51,190 nt of DNA, taken from Hyphomicrobiales bacterium (GTDB lineage: Bacteria; Pseudomonadota; Alphaproteobacteria; Rhizobiales; Methyloligellaceae). How positions within the stretch are numbered: position 1 is the stretch's first letter; each line of letters opens with the position of its first letter. The stretch spans positions 1 through 51,190 of the forward strand of contig JANQLP010000081.1 of NCBI GenBank assembly GCA_028280515.1. Direction: 5' to 3'. The position numbers and the translations under genes were made by a program. Under the pieces are notes generated by a model. The model had not been told where the DNA came from. It searched no databases and saw only the letters and a list, made by a program, of their open reading frames with translations. Shown here piece by piece: positions 1-7,862 of this stretch.

Positions 1-1
1 T

Positions 2-163
2 CTCCGACTTATCCTGAAAGTAATCGGGATCGAAGACGTGACAATTGTGGCTGGCGGCGGAGCAAAGGCGGTTGACCTCGGTGATACGACCATGGCCGCC
101 TTTGTGGAGACCCTGGCCAATGAGATCAAGCAGGCGGCAACACCACGTGAACTGGCTGCCTGA
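2..163 (+). CDS. C-terminal end of a probable FMN-dependent NADH-azoreductase / flavodoxin-like quinone reductase (partial)
   Basis: An open frame enters from the left edge and ends at the TGA at 161-163, giving 53 visible residues. The segment [15 protein letters not shown] followed by a helix rich in Ala, Glu and Lys resembles the last strand and helix of AzoR-type flavoproteins, where a 'FIGI.DV..I.A.G' stretch is usual. Such enzymes reduce quinones and azo compounds in the cytosol with NAD(P)H. The stop codon overlaps the ATG of the next gene (TGATG), so the two are translationally coupled. A VOC dioxygenase-like partner next to an azoreductase is reminiscent of quinone-detoxification pairs. 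The catalytic part lies outside the window, so the family call rests only on the tail and is tentative. Confidence 0.5.
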   Translation, partial: LRLILKVIGIEDVTIVAGGGAKAVDLGDTTMAAFVETLANEIKQAATPRELAA

Positions 164-690
164 TGTCCGAGAGAATGGGCCCGGACTATCGCGCTCCCCC
201 TGGAACGAGGATCGGCCATGTGCATTTGCGCGTGGCCGACCTCAACCGCTCTATCGCGTTCTATCGTGATGTGCTCGGCTTTGAACTCCAAGCACGCATA
301 GCTGACGAGGCGGCCTTTCTCGGTGCGTCGTTACCGGACAGCGATCGAACAGTTTATCACCATCATATCGGCCTCAATACGTGGCAATCCCGCGGCGGCT
401 ATGCACCGCCGCCAGGCCATACTGGTCTTTACCACATGGCTATTGTTTATCCTGATCGCAGAGCACTTGCTGTAGCGGTGGAGCGGGTCATGCAAGCGGG
501 CATTGCGCTTACAGGCGCCACTGATCACGGAATCTCGGAGGCCGTCTATTTTGACGATCCTGATCACAATGGCATCGAGCTCTACAGAGATCGGCCAATC
601 GAGCAGTGGCCGCGCGATCGTTCTGGGCGGCTTGTCTTGGCGCTCAGGCGCCTCGACCTGTCCGGTCTCCTAGGTGAGCGTGCGGACTGA
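163..690 (+). CDS. VOC-family (glyoxalase/extradiol dioxygenase-like) protein
   Basis: A 175-residue protein made of two vicinal-oxygen-chelate beta-alpha-beta-beta-beta modules. Module 1 begins at about residue 16 with GHVHLRVADLNRSIAFYRDV, the typical VOC opening, with His in HVHL as the first metal ligand candidate. Module 2 carries GLYHMAIVYPD (second His) and ends in DPDHNGIELY, where the Glu is the usual last metal ligand. This arrangement matches the CatE/MhqO-like group of putative ring-cleaving dioxygenases, which act on catechols or hydroquinones in the cytosol. The start codon overlaps the stop of the upstream azoreductase-like gene. Together they suggest handling of quinone or aromatic compounds. 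Substrate cannot be told from the sequence; glyoxalase or fosfomycin-resistance-like activity is a less likely alternative. Confidence 0.75.
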   Translation: MSERMGPDYRAPPGTRIGHVHLRVADLNRSIAFYRDVLGFELQARIADEAAFLGASLPDSDRTVYHHHIGLNTWQSRGGYAPPPGHTGLYHMAIVYPDRRALAVAVERVMQAGIALTGATDHGISEAVYFDDPDHNGIELYRDRPIEQWPRDRSGRLVLALRRLDLSGLLGERAD

Positions 691-784
691 GGAATACGGT
701 TTGCAAGATGCCGGGTGCCAATAAGTGCAGCGGGTCGTCCCGGCAATGCGAACGTGACTCGAGACAAAACAGGAAACCGGACGA

Positions 785-1195
785 ATGGCTGTGCAAGATG
801 AGATCAGAGCTTTCTTCGCGGTATATGTTGAAGCGTTTGCCAGCGGTGATGCTGTCGCTATAACCGAGCTATGGGAGCCGGTAGGACTCTTTCCGTCACC
901 GACTGGCAACTTTGCTATGGAGCGGGATGCTTTTCGCGAACACTGCGTAGGACTGTTGGATTTCTATCGTAAACAGGGTGTCGCAAAGCCGACCGGTGAA
1001 CTGCTGTCCGCCGATGAGCTGTTTCCGAACGTCGTTCAAGCGCGCATGGCCTATCGCATGCTCGATGCACAAGGCGGCAGCGTTGCCGAATGGGAACACG
1101 TGTATATTCTTCGCAAAACCGACCAATGGCGCGTGTCGCTGGCAATCGCCGACGAGGAGATGGCGGCGTGGGCCAGAAGGGATGCGCAATCCTAG
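785..1195 (+). CDS. NTF2-like/SnoaL-like small protein
   Basis: A 136-residue protein with no signal peptide. The pattern is that of a cone-shaped NTF2-like fold: an N-terminal amphipathic helix (EIRAFFAVYVEAFASGD), the 'AI.ELW..P..F' segment after it, a central helix, then strands ending in EHVYILRKTDQWRVSLAIAD, where the W-R-V-S strand is typical of DUF4440/SnoaL-type proteins. Members are enzymes, ligand binders or stress proteins, so function is not assigned. It lies 94 bp after the VOC gene on the same strand and is convergent with the cupin gene. An upstream AGGAAAC lies about 10 bp before the ATG. Weak but coherent as a real gene. Confidence 0.6.
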   Translation: MAVQDEIRAFFAVYVEAFASGDAVAITELWEPVGLFPSPTGNFAMERDAFREHCVGLLDFYRKQGVAKPTGELLSADELFPNVVQARMAYRMLDAQGGSVAEWEHVYILRKTDQWRVSLAIADEEMAAWARRDAQS

Positions 1196-1278
1196 AAGCC
1201 GCTATCGGCGGGCGCGTTGAAAGTCCGTGTCATTGTAAACTGCTTCGCCTTCAGTCCGACAAAGGAACCGGTCGTCGA

Positions 1279-1794
1279 TCATTGAGTGTCTGGAAAGTTT
1301 GTCTTGATCGGTCCGTCGAACACAACATAGGCGGTGCACCGCTCCGCTATGCAATTGGCGGCGTGGAGCTCCTCAGCCGGCTGGTGCACATATGAACCGG
1401 GACGCAGGACGGGCGCAGATTCCTCGCTGCCATCCGCACCCCAGTGCTTCAGCGCGCCTTCGATAAGCCAGAGTCGGTAGTCGTGGGTATGAGTATGTAG
1501 CCTACCGCTTCCCGAGTAGTCCGGCACGAAACGGAACAGGGTCAGAGATGGCCCGCTGGCGGGGTCGCCTTCCAGCACGACGATCTGCGGGCCATCGGGC
1601 ATCCAAGCATGAAGCGGGCGGAACGTCCGATCAAGCGCTTCACTCAACGGTATCAGCGTCATGGCTTTATTGCTTTCAACGGCGGCAGATCCGTTGACCG
1701 CCTCGGTTTTGTTCGTCAATTGAGCGCCCAACAGTGAAGGCCAGAAGACCAACAAACAGGCGATGACCGGAAGGCGACCGATATGTCGTTGCAT
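1279..1794 (-). CDS. Exported cupin-domain protein
   Basis: A 171-residue protein with an N-terminal hydrophobic signal segment (IACLLVFWPSLLGAQ, residues about 11-25) and a single cupin barrel. The metal-binding first cupin motif is visible as LHTHTHDYRLWLIEG (three His in HTHTH, then the Gly turn), and the second motif as HQPAEELHA further on. Periplasmic cupins of this kind bind a metal and are annotated as DUF4437-like or generic cupins; the reaction is unknown. The gene starts 13 bp after the stop of the SDR gene on the same strand, so the two form an operon driven from the divergent promoter near 2.75 kb. The start is well placed after a purine-rich AAGGAGCGA stretch. Confidence 0.75.
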   Translation of the reverse strand: MQRHIGRLPVIACLLVFWPSLLGAQLTNKTEAVNGSAAVESNKAMTLIPLSEALDRTFRPLHAWMPDGPQIVVLEGDPASGPSLTLFRFVPDYSGSGRLHTHTHDYRLWLIEGALKHWGADGSEESAPVLRPGSYVHQPAEELHAANCIAERCTAYVVFDGPIKTNFPDTQ

Positions 1795-1807
1795 GATAGT
1801 TCGCTCC

Positions 1808-2701
1808 TTACTCAGATCGCGTGTCGAAATAGCCCGCGTTGTGCATGGTCTCGATCAAAGTTCCTTCGCGTGGTGCCCAACCGGTCGTGACGCGCGTCCA
1901 TTCGCTCGATGTGGGGTTATCGATCGCCGCGAACATTGCCAGCCAGCCGAAATGAAACCCGGCCCGGTCGTTCGGGACACTCTCCACGGGCACGCCCAAA
2001 CCCTGACCGATGGCTTCAGCAACCGTCCGGAATGGGATGCCGCCTTCGGCGACCGCATGATATCGCGCACCAGGCCGGGGCTGTTCGACGGCATCGCAGA
2101 AAAGCCGTGCGGCGTCGTCACGATGGACCGCGGGCCAGCGGTTCGTGCCGCTGCCGATATAGCCCGACATTCCGTGCTCCCGCGCCAGAGCGATCAGCGC
2201 GGGAACGAAGGCGGTGTCGCCCGCCCCGTGGACGGTCGGCGGAAGGCGAACGACGCTCGTCTGAACGCCCGTATCGGCATAGCCCAGAAACGCTTCCGAA
2301 GCGCTGCGCGGAATCTGGTCTACGGCGCCTTCGTGCTCGGTGGAGAGTTCGCCTGTCGGCGTCACAATGGTTACCGATGTCGCGACAAGCGCCTTGCTCG
2401 TGCCTTCCAACGCCCGGGCCAACGCATCCAGCAATTGGCTGTCGGCCTCGCAGTTTTCCACGTACCGGGAGAAGTCATGGTCGAAAGCCGTATGGATCAC
2501 CGCGTCCACCCGGAGGAGTGCGGATACCACGCTCTCAGGATCGGCGATATCGCCACAATGGACGTCCAGCCCCCTTTCGCGCAGCGCGTTGGCCGAACTT
2601 TCGCTGCGCGCCAACCCGACGATGTCATGGCCCCGCTGGCGCAGCTCATTTGTGACGGCGGAGCCGACAAAACCTGTTGCGCCGGTGACGAGTATTCTCA
2701 T
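1808..2701 (-). CDS. NAD(P)-dependent epimerase/dehydratase-type SDR oxidoreductase
   Basis: A 297-residue extended/atypical short-chain dehydrogenase. The Rossmann dinucleotide motif is at the very N-terminus (RILVTGATGFVGSAV, GxxGxxG). A mid segment DAVIHTAFDHDFSRY resembles the cofactor-binding region, and VVRLPPTVHGAGDTAF followed by WPAVHRDDAARLF is the hallmark of the YwnB/'SDR a' epimerase-like group acting on small substrates. The canonical YxxxK pair is not obvious, as in many atypical SDRs. The protein is soluble and cytosolic. It is the first gene of a two-gene operon with the exported cupin, divergent from the XRE/MmyB regulator. It has a conserved operator-like element about 55-90 bp upstream, so it is probably part of that regulator's regulon. 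Confidence 0.85.
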   Translation of the reverse strand: MRILVTGATGFVGSAVTNELRQRGHDIVGLARSESSANALRERGLDVHCGDIADPESVVSALLRVDAVIHTAFDHDFSRYVENCEADSQLLDALARALEGTSKALVATSVTIVTPTGELSTEHEGAVDQIPRSASEAFLGYADTGVQTSVVRLPPTVHGAGDTAFVPALIALAREHGMSGYIGSGTNRWPAVHRDDAARLFCDAVEQPRPGARYHAVAEGGIPFRTVAEAIGQGLGVPVESVPNDRAGFHFGWLAMFAAIDNPTSSEWTRVTTGWAPREGTLIETMHNAGYFDTRSE

Positions 2702-2754
2702 GGATGATCCTCCGCATTGCCAGCGGAGGCAATTTCATCCATGATTATATCATG

Positions 2755-2790
2755 TTAAAGATGAGACTTTATGGTGGTATAAAACTCACC
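2755..2790 (-). promoter_or_regulatory. Operator-like element, copy 1 (SDR promoter / MmyB-type regulator intergenic region)
   Basis: Read towards the SDR gene (minus strand) the element is TTTATACCACCATAAAG immediately followed by TCTCATCTTTAAC. It shares the pattern TTATACC-N3-ATAAARTC-N4-CTTTAA with the elements at 3946-3973 and 13734-13757. The AAAG...CTTT arms make an imperfect palindrome here. It sits between the divergent SDR and regulator genes, a usual place for an autoregulated operator. That the adjacent MmyB-type protein binds it is inference. Confidence 0.6.
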
Positions 2791-2804
2791 AGGATCGACG
2801 GGTC

Positions 2805-3659
2805 ATGGACGAAGAAAACCGCCTCAGTACATTTCTGAAAGATCGTCGCAAGCGGCTTGATCCGGCGGCATTCGGATTCTCAGGAAGGCGGCGCACCCCT
2901 GGGCTCAGACGCGAGGAAGTTGCCCAGAGGGCGAATATCAGCACGACCTGGTATACTTGGCTTGAACAGGGCCGCGGCGGCGCGCCCTCGCCGCGGGTTC
3001 TCGAAAGCCTTTCTGAAGCGCTGATGCTCACGGAGGCCGAGCGAGAGCACCTCTTCCTGGTCGGTATCGGACGGCCGCCCAAGGCCTCGCCTGCTTCGCG
3101 AGACGGGGTTACACCGCGGCTCCAGCGGTTTCTCGACGCGCTGATACTCATTCCCGCGATCATAGCGACCCCGCAGTGGGACATCATCGCCTGGAATGAT
3201 GCCGCTCGTGTCGCGCTGACCGATTACACCAAGCTCTCAAAAGACGAACGCAACATATTGCGGAGAATGTTCCTGGACCCTGAGACACGTGCCGCCCAGG
3301 AGGATTGGGAAAGCGTCGCGCGCTTTCTGGTTGCGACGTTTCGTGCAGAGACCGCCCGCGCCGGAGAGAACGACCGGGCTACGGAATTGCTCGCCGAACT
3401 CTCCGCGAAGAGTGCCGAATTCACCGCAATGTGGGCTGACAACGAAGTGCGATCGACGGGAGAGGGCGTCAAACGGATCCGGCATGCCTTGGCAGGGCCC
3501 ATCGCATTCGAATTCTCTTCCTTCGCGGTCGATGGACGTCCCGACCTGAAGCTCTTGACCTACACGCCGGCTGAAGAGGGCGACGCAAACAAAATGCGGC
3601 AGCTGTGCAAGAGTCCAAAGGGGATAGAGCTTGACCGTGAGCGGTCATCACGGTCGTAG
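2805..3659 (+). CDS. XRE-type helix-turn-helix regulator with MmyB-like ligand-binding domain
   Basis: A 284-residue one-component regulator. Residues about 28-85 are an HTH of the XRE/MmyB kind: RRTPGLRREEVAQRANIS with TTWYTWLEQGR as recognition region, the characteristic 'RtPGLrReEvA..A.is..yy..lEqGr' signature. Residues about 105-270 form the MmyB-like PAS-type domain (VTPRLQRFLDAL, PAIIATPQWDIIAWNDAA, ...FLDPETRAAQEDWESVARFLVATFRA), which in this family binds fatty acids or other hydrophobic ligands. The ATG lies 104 bp from the divergent SDR start. Very similar operator-like elements upstream of the SDR operon and the molybdoenzyme operon make this the natural regulator of both. Whether it activates or represses is not visible. 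Confidence 0.9.
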   Translation: MDEENRLSTFLKDRRKRLDPAAFGFSGRRRTPGLRREEVAQRANISTTWYTWLEQGRGGAPSPRVLESLSEALMLTEAEREHLFLVGIGRPPKASPASRDGVTPRLQRFLDALILIPAIIATPQWDIIAWNDAARVALTDYTKLSKDERNILRRMFLDPETRAAQEDWESVARFLVATFRAETARAGENDRATELLAELSAKSAEFTAMWADNEVRSTGEGVKRIRHALAGPIAFEFSSFAVDGRPDLKLLTYTPAEEGDANKMRQLCKSPKGIELDRERSSRS

Positions 3660-3945
3660 CACAATGGCGAGGACACGGTTTGTGTTTTCGTCGCGCGCGG
3701 GTGCCAGCAGGGAAGGTCGGCCCGCAGGTTTCAGGAGGTCATTCGCTGAGGCGGCTTGCAAGCATGAGAGTTGGAAAGCCGCAGATCGGTCCAATGACGT
3801 GCGACACCGCAACCTTCTTTTTCTAGCACGGCCGTGATCGTCCACCCACAGGCGTTCTCCCGCGCAACATCTGTGATCTTCCGGTGCCGCCAGCCATGGC
3901 CGGGGTCGTAACAAACGCGCTCGTGCCAGACAATCCTAGTAAAAA

Positions 3946-3973
3946 TTATACCTGTATAAAGTCACGACTTTAA
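3946..3973 (+). promoter_or_regulatory. Operator-like element, copy 2 (molybdoenzyme operon)
   Basis: TTATACCTGTATAAAG runs directly into TCACGACTTTAA. Positions 3958-3971 are a perfect inverted repeat, AAAGTC-AC-GACTTT, the best palindrome of the three copies. It lies 55 bp upstream of the preferred start codon of the small subunit. The same pattern precedes the SDR operon in the same relative orientation. Confidence 0.65.
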
Positions 3974-3995
3974 TGGGATGTGACGATGGAGAAAA

Positions 3996-4020
3996 CTGCC
4001 TGCATTGGAAGTGAGGCAGG
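3996..4020 (+). promoter_or_regulatory. Leader hairpin that could mask the ribosome binding site
   Basis: CTGCCT at 3996-4001 can pair with AGGCAG at 4014-4019 around a 12-nt loop. The 3' arm is the likely Shine-Dalgarno sequence (AGGCAGG) 7 nt before the ATG at 4028. The same leader, with one mismatch in the stem, is kept in the inverted duplicate near 13.69 kb. Control of translation by this stem is possible but unproven; a 6-bp stem is weak. Confidence 0.35.
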
Positions 4021-4027
4021 AAAATCC

Positions 4028-4528
4028 ATGACCATTACGATCAACGGACAACCATACGATCTGCCAACTGACGCGCGTGTCTCGCTGCTCGATTTCATGC
4101 GCGAGCGGCTCGATCTCTTCGGCACGAAGAAGGGTTGCAATCAAGGCGCATGCGGGGCTTGCACCGTACTGATCGATGGAGAGCGCGTCCTCGCCTGCCT
4201 CGCCCTTGCCGCGCAATACGATGGGCGTTCGGTGACGACGATCGAGGGGCTCGCCGATGGCGAGGATCTGCATCCGTTGCAGGCGCTCTTCGTCAAGCAC
4301 GACGGACTGCAGTGCGGCTACTGCACGCCCGGTCAGATCATGAGTGCTATTGCCCTCAGCAACGAGTTTTCGCGTGGCGCGCCCAGCAGCGTGACGACCG
4401 ACCTCGATGTCCCGGCCACACCTAACCGCGAAGAGATCCGCGAACGGATGAGCGGCAATCTTTGCCGGTGCGGTGCGCACAACGGGATGATCGAAGCGAT
4501 CACCTCCTATCTCTCGGAGCACAGCTGA
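4028..4528 (+). CDS. 2Fe-2S subunit of a xanthine dehydrogenase-family molybdenum hydroxylase (PaoA/YagT-like)
   Basis: Small iron-sulfur subunit of about 166 residues. The N-terminal ferredoxin domain has GCNQGACGACTVLIDG with a further Cys in LACLALA (plant-type [2Fe-2S], CxxxxCxxC...C). The second domain has CGYCTPGQIMS and the SGNLCRCGAHNG motif, CxxC...CxC, for the second [2Fe-2S] cluster. It transfers electrons from the molybdenum site to FAD. A GTG at 3980 would extend the frame by 16 residues, but that codon lies only 9 bp after the palindrome, and the ATG at 4028 has an AGGCAGG ribosome site and fits the family start (MTITINGQPYDL). Unlike E. coli PaoA no Tat signal is present. Its stop overlaps the next start (ATGA). 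Confidence 0.92.
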   Translation: MTITINGQPYDLPTDARVSLLDFMRERLDLFGTKKGCNQGACGACTVLIDGERVLACLALAAQYDGRSVTTIEGLADGEDLHPLQALFVKHDGLQCGYCTPGQIMSAIALSNEFSRGAPSSVTTDLDVPATPNREEIRERMSGNLCRCGAHNGMIEAITSYLSEHS

Positions 4529-5514
4529 TGACGCCCTTCGATTATGCTAGGGCGAGGTCCGAGCAGGACGCGGTCGCCCGAGTGAAAGATGCCGGCACCA
4601 AATACCTCGGCGCGGGCACGAACCTGGTCGATCTGATGCGCGAAGGTGTCGAGGTTCCAAGCCGGCTGGTCGACGTGACCCGTCTCTCCAGCCGTATCGA
4701 ACCGACCGACGGCGGTGGCCTCCTGATAGGTGCTGCGGCCAGCAACACCGCGGTGGCCGAGGATGCCGCTGTCCGCGCCCGCTACCCGGCTCTCGCCCGC
4801 GCGATCCTATCCGGTGCCTCGGCCCAGATCCGCAACATGGCGACCGTGGGCGGCAACATCCTGCAGCGGACGCGTTGCACTTACTTCCTCGATGTCGAGG
4901 GGGCGCGTTGCAACAAGCGTCAGCCCGGGCAGGGCTGCGATGCACTGGAGGGGTTCAATCGCGGCCACGGGGTCCTCGGCGTGTCGCCAGCCTGCATCGC
5001 GACCCATCCGTCCGACATGTGCGTGGCCCTCGCGGCGTTCGATGCGGTGGTGCATATCGCCGGGGCAAATGGGCGACGACACGTGCCACTTGTCGATCTC
5101 CATCGTCTCCCCGGCGACACGCCGCATCTTGAAACTGTTCTGGAGCTCGGCGAGCTGATTACCGCCGTCGAACTGCCATCACAAACCATCACCGCCCGTT
5201 CCACGTACCGCAAGGTGCGTGACCGGGCGAGCTACGCGTTCGCGCTGGTCTCGGTAGCGGCCGCGCTCGAGGTGGCGGAGGGGCGCATCGCGGATGTGCG
5301 CATTGCGCTCGGAGGCGTGGCGCCGAAACCGTGGCGCGCGCGCGAGGCCGAGGCCACGCTGATCGGTGCGGTTCCAGGGCAGAGCGCCTTCGTCGCGGCT
5401 GCTGAGCTCGCGCTTGCGGGAGCGAGGACGCGTCCCGGCAACGCCTTCAAACCAGAGCTCGCACGCCGGACGATCGTCGCGGTGCTCTCTGACCTCGCAG
5501 GAGCCGGGCAATGA
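4528..5514 (+). CDS. FAD-binding subunit of the molybdenum hydroxylase (PaoB/YagS-like)
   Basis: Medium subunit, 328 residues from the ATG at 4528, which overlaps the upstream TGA; the open frame extends further upstream but the overlap start fits the family. The FAD-binding part shows KYLGAGTNLVDLMREGV and the second FAD motif in ATVGGNILQRTRC. An inserted Cys-rich segment (RCTYFLDVEGARCNK, GQGCDALEGFNR, SPACIATHPSDM) gives four Cys, matching the extra [4Fe-4S] cluster known from the periplasmic aldehyde oxidoreductase PaoABC and absent from ordinary xanthine dehydrogenases. The C-terminal CO-dehydrogenase flavoprotein domain (YRKVRDRASYAFALVSVAAA) follows. Overlaps the large subunit by ATGA. 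Substrate likely an aldehyde or N-heterocycle. Confidence 0.93.
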   Translation: MTPFDYARARSEQDAVARVKDAGTKYLGAGTNLVDLMREGVEVPSRLVDVTRLSSRIEPTDGGGLLIGAAASNTAVAEDAAVRARYPALARAILSGASAQIRNMATVGGNILQRTRCTYFLDVEGARCNKRQPGQGCDALEGFNRGHGVLGVSPACIATHPSDMCVALAAFDAVVHIAGANGRRHVPLVDLHRLPGDTPHLETVLELGELITAVELPSQTITARSTYRKVRDRASYAFALVSVAAALEVAEGRIADVRIALGGVAPKPWRAREAEATLIGAVPGQSAFVAAAELALAGARTRPGNAFKPELARRTIVAVLSDLAGAGQ

Positions 5515-7862
5515 CCATGCGGACTAAAGACCACCACATGCCCTTCGTCAGCAGCCCTTTCGTAACGCGCCGTGACGTACTTGTTGGCTCTGCAGCGACG
5601 GCTGCCGGCCTTTTCCTTGCAGAGCCGGGCCTCGCCACGTCCCTCCCGAACGCACCGGCAAGAAGCGGTCTCGGGACGGCTTACCCGAGACGGGACGGTC
5701 CGCTGAAGGTGCGCGGCGCGGCCCGCTTTGCTGCCGAGCACCGCTTTCCGGGCATGGTCTACGGCGCGCTCGTCTTCTCTACCATCGCCCGCGGCACGAT
5801 CCGCAGGATCGAGACCGAGGCCGCGCGCGCTGCATCCGGCGTCGTCCTCGTCATGACGCACGAGAACATGCCGCGCCTGGCGCCGCCCGAGCCCTTCTAT
5901 GCCTCGCCGACCGGAATGGCCGGCAGTGCCATCCCGGTTATGCAGGACGCCTCGGTCCACTGGAACGGTCAGCCGGTCGCCGTGATCCTCGCTTCCACGC
6001 AGGAGGAGGCCGACCATGCCGCGCGCCTCGTCCGTGTTGACTACGAGGTAGCTGAGGCGGTCACTCGCTTCGACGACGCAGCGGTGGGGGCTCCGGTCGC
6101 ATTCTATGCGGGCCGCGACCTGCAATACCGCGACGGCGACGCCGAGGCGGCGTTGGCCGAGGCAGAGGCGTCAGTCGATCTCGAATTCAGTACGCCGCAA
6201 CAGAACCACAACCAAATCGAGCTGCATGCCGTCACTGTCGCATGGCAGGGTGGTGTCCTGCGGATGCACGACTGCACCCAGGGCGTCGATCTTTCGGCGA
6301 TCACCATCGCGAAGGTCTTCGGGCTCGACCCGTCCCAAGTCCACCTAACGGCCGAGTTCGTTGGAGGCGGCTTCGGCGGCAAGACGCTCTGGCAATATCA
6401 TATCCTCGCCGCGGCTGCCGCGCGCCTCGCAGGTAGGCCGGTCCGGATGACCCTGACACGAGAGGGCGTCTACCGCATCTGCGGCGGCCGCGCGCCGACC
6501 CGTCAGCGCGTCGCCCTCGGTGCGCGGCTGGACGGACGGCTGACTGCGCTGATCCATACCGGCACCACCATGAAGATTGCGCAGAACTCCATGACCGAGC
6601 CGTTCATGGAGGCCGCGGAGCACATGTACCGCACAGACACCATGCATCTCGAGATCCGCGCCGGCGTTCGGGACATGTTGGCCAACACCTTTATGCGCGC
6701 GCCCGGCGCTGCGGTCGGAACCTTCCCGCTTGAGGTCGCGCTCGATGCCCTGGCTGAACGGTTGGCGATAGACCCTATCGAGCTCCGCATCCGGAACGAG
6801 CCTGAGGTTGATCCGACGACAGGCAAGGCCTTCTCGCAGCGCGCGTTGGTTGGGGCACTACGGGAGGGCGCGCACCGCTTTGGCTGGCAGCCACGGTCGG
6901 GTGAGCGGCTCGGCCGGCGCGAGGGCGAATGGCTGGTCGGCACTGGTATGGCGGCTGCTTACTATCCCTACAAGCGTTTCCCCGGCGGGGCCGCGCGGAT
7001 CACGCTCGGCCAGGACGGCCGGGCGGTGGTCGAGCTCGCAGTGCACGACATGGGCATGGGTACGGGCACGGCAACGGCGGCGGTCGCCGCGGATCGGCTC
7101 GGCCTTCCTTACGAAGACATCGAAATCCGATATGGTGACAACCGGTTACCCGGAAACATGATCGCCGCCGGATCACAGCAGATGGCTGCGATCGGCGCAG
7201 CGCTGACGGCTGCGCGCGACGCACTGGTTGCCGAACTCGCTGCTCTCGTACCGGCGGGTGCGGCCCTGCACGGTCGCCCAGCTGAGGCGCTGACGACCCG
7301 CGACGGCGCGCTTGTCCTGGCCAGCGATCCCGCCACACGTATGCCTCTTGCGGACTTGCTGGCCAGGGCGGAAAGACGGGAGGTTTCGGCGGAGGCTGCA
7401 GCGCCGCCACCGTCGGAAGCGAAGGAGTGGTCGATGCACTCTACCGGTGCCGTCTTCGCTGAGGTGCGCGTCAACGCCGTCACGGGTGAACTCCGCGTCT
7501 CGCGCATTACGGGCGTCTACGATTGCGGCAGGATCCTCAATTCCACCCTTGCCGCCAGCCAGTTCCGAAGCGGCATCGTCATGGCACTCGGCATGGCGCT
7601 TATGGAGAATACGCTCTTCGACGAGCGCAGTGGCCGGATCGCGAACCCCAGCCTTGCCGCCTATTACATACCGGCTCATCTTGATGCGCCCGAGATTGAC
7701 GTCGCCTGGACCGGCATCCCCGACCCTGAGGCTCCTTCGGGCGCCCGTGGGATCGGCGAAATCTCCATGACTGGTGTCGCGGCGTCGGTTGCCAACGCGG
7801 TCTACGATGCCACGGGCAAACGCATTCACGATCTACCGATCACGTTGGACAAGCTCCTTTAG
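5511..7862 (+). CDS. Molybdopterin-binding large subunit of an aldehyde oxidase/xanthine dehydrogenase-type enzyme (PaoC-like)
   Basis: A 783-residue catalytic subunit. After the start (ATG overlapping the upstream stop) comes a Tat-like leader, TRRDVLVGSAATAAGLFLA, then the a/b hammerhead domain (LKVRGAARFAAEHRFPGMVYG). Molybdenum cofactor motifs follow: VGGGFGGKT, FMRAPGAAVGTFPLE, GMGTGTATA and the C-terminal ARGIGEISMTG, where Glu750 is the conserved catalytic glutamate that activates water. The enzyme hydroxylates an aldehyde or heterocycle at the Mo centre and passes electrons through the two upstream subunits. A Tat motif on this subunit rather than on the small one is unlike E. coli PaoABC. 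No XdhC/PaoD-type cofactor-insertion chaperone is seen nearby. Confidence 0.92.
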   Translation: MTMRTKDHHMPFVSSPFVTRRDVLVGSAATAAGLFLAEPGLATSLPNAPARSGLGTAYPRRDGPLKVRGAARFAAEHRFPGMVYGALVFSTIARGTIRRIETEAARAASGVVLVMTHENMPRLAPPEPFYASPTGMAGSAIPVMQDASVHWNGQPVAVILASTQEEADHAARLVRVDYEVAEAVTRFDDAAVGAPVAFYAGRDLQYRDGDAEAALAEAEASVDLEFSTPQQNHNQIELHAVTVAWQGGVLRMHDCTQGVDLSAITIAKVFGLDPSQVHLTAEFVGGGFGGKTLWQYHILAAAAARLAGRPVRMTLTREGVYRICGGRAPTRQRVALGARLDGRLTALIHTGTTMKIAQNSMTEPFMEAAEHMYRTDTMHLEIRAGVRDMLANTFMRAPGAAVGTFPLEVALDALAERLAIDPIELRIRNEPEVDPTTGKAFSQRALVGALREGAHRFGWQPRSGERLGRREGEWLVGTGMAAAYYPYKRFPGGAARITLGQDGRAVVELAVHDMGMGTGTATAAVAADRLGLPYEDIEIRYGDNRLPGNMIAAGSQQMAAIGAALTAARDALVAELAALVPAGAALHGRPAEALTTRDGALVLASDPATRMPLADLLARAERREVSAEAAAPPPSEAKEWSMHSTGAVFAEVRVNAVTGELRVSRITGVYDCGRILNSTLAASQFRSGIVMALGMALMENTLFDERSGRIANPSLAAYYIPAHLDAPEIDVAWTGIPDPEAPSGARGIGEISMTGVAASVANAVYDATGKRIHDLPITLDKLL

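Larger units (their letters stand above)
3690..4030 (-). repeat. Inverted duplicate A (leader/promoter region of the molybdoenzyme operon and adjacent non-coding DNA)
   Basis: The reverse complement of this stretch aligns, with scattered differences, to 13672-14010. Shared landmarks in order are: the start codon region (CATGGATT), the leader (CTTCCAATGCAGG versus GTTTCCAATGCAGG), the operator (TTTATACAGGTATAA), an ACGAGCGCGTTT stretch, TGCGGTGTCGCACGTCATTG, CTCTCATGCTTGC and GGCCGACCTTCCC. Short translated stretches are also alike in both copies (KHESW.AAD..NDVRHRNL). The copy here is attached to an intact operon; the other is not. Confidence 0.7.

Noticed and set aside
1763-2707. 314-codon plus-strand frame opposite the SDR gene
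   Set aside because: The minus-strand SDR has clear motifs; the opposite frame is rich in Arg and Pro and has none.
3980-4027. GTG 3980 as start of the iron-sulfur subunit
   Set aside because: It lies 9 bp after the operator palindrome, lacks a ribosome site, and the ATG at 4028 has a good one and fits the family N-terminus.
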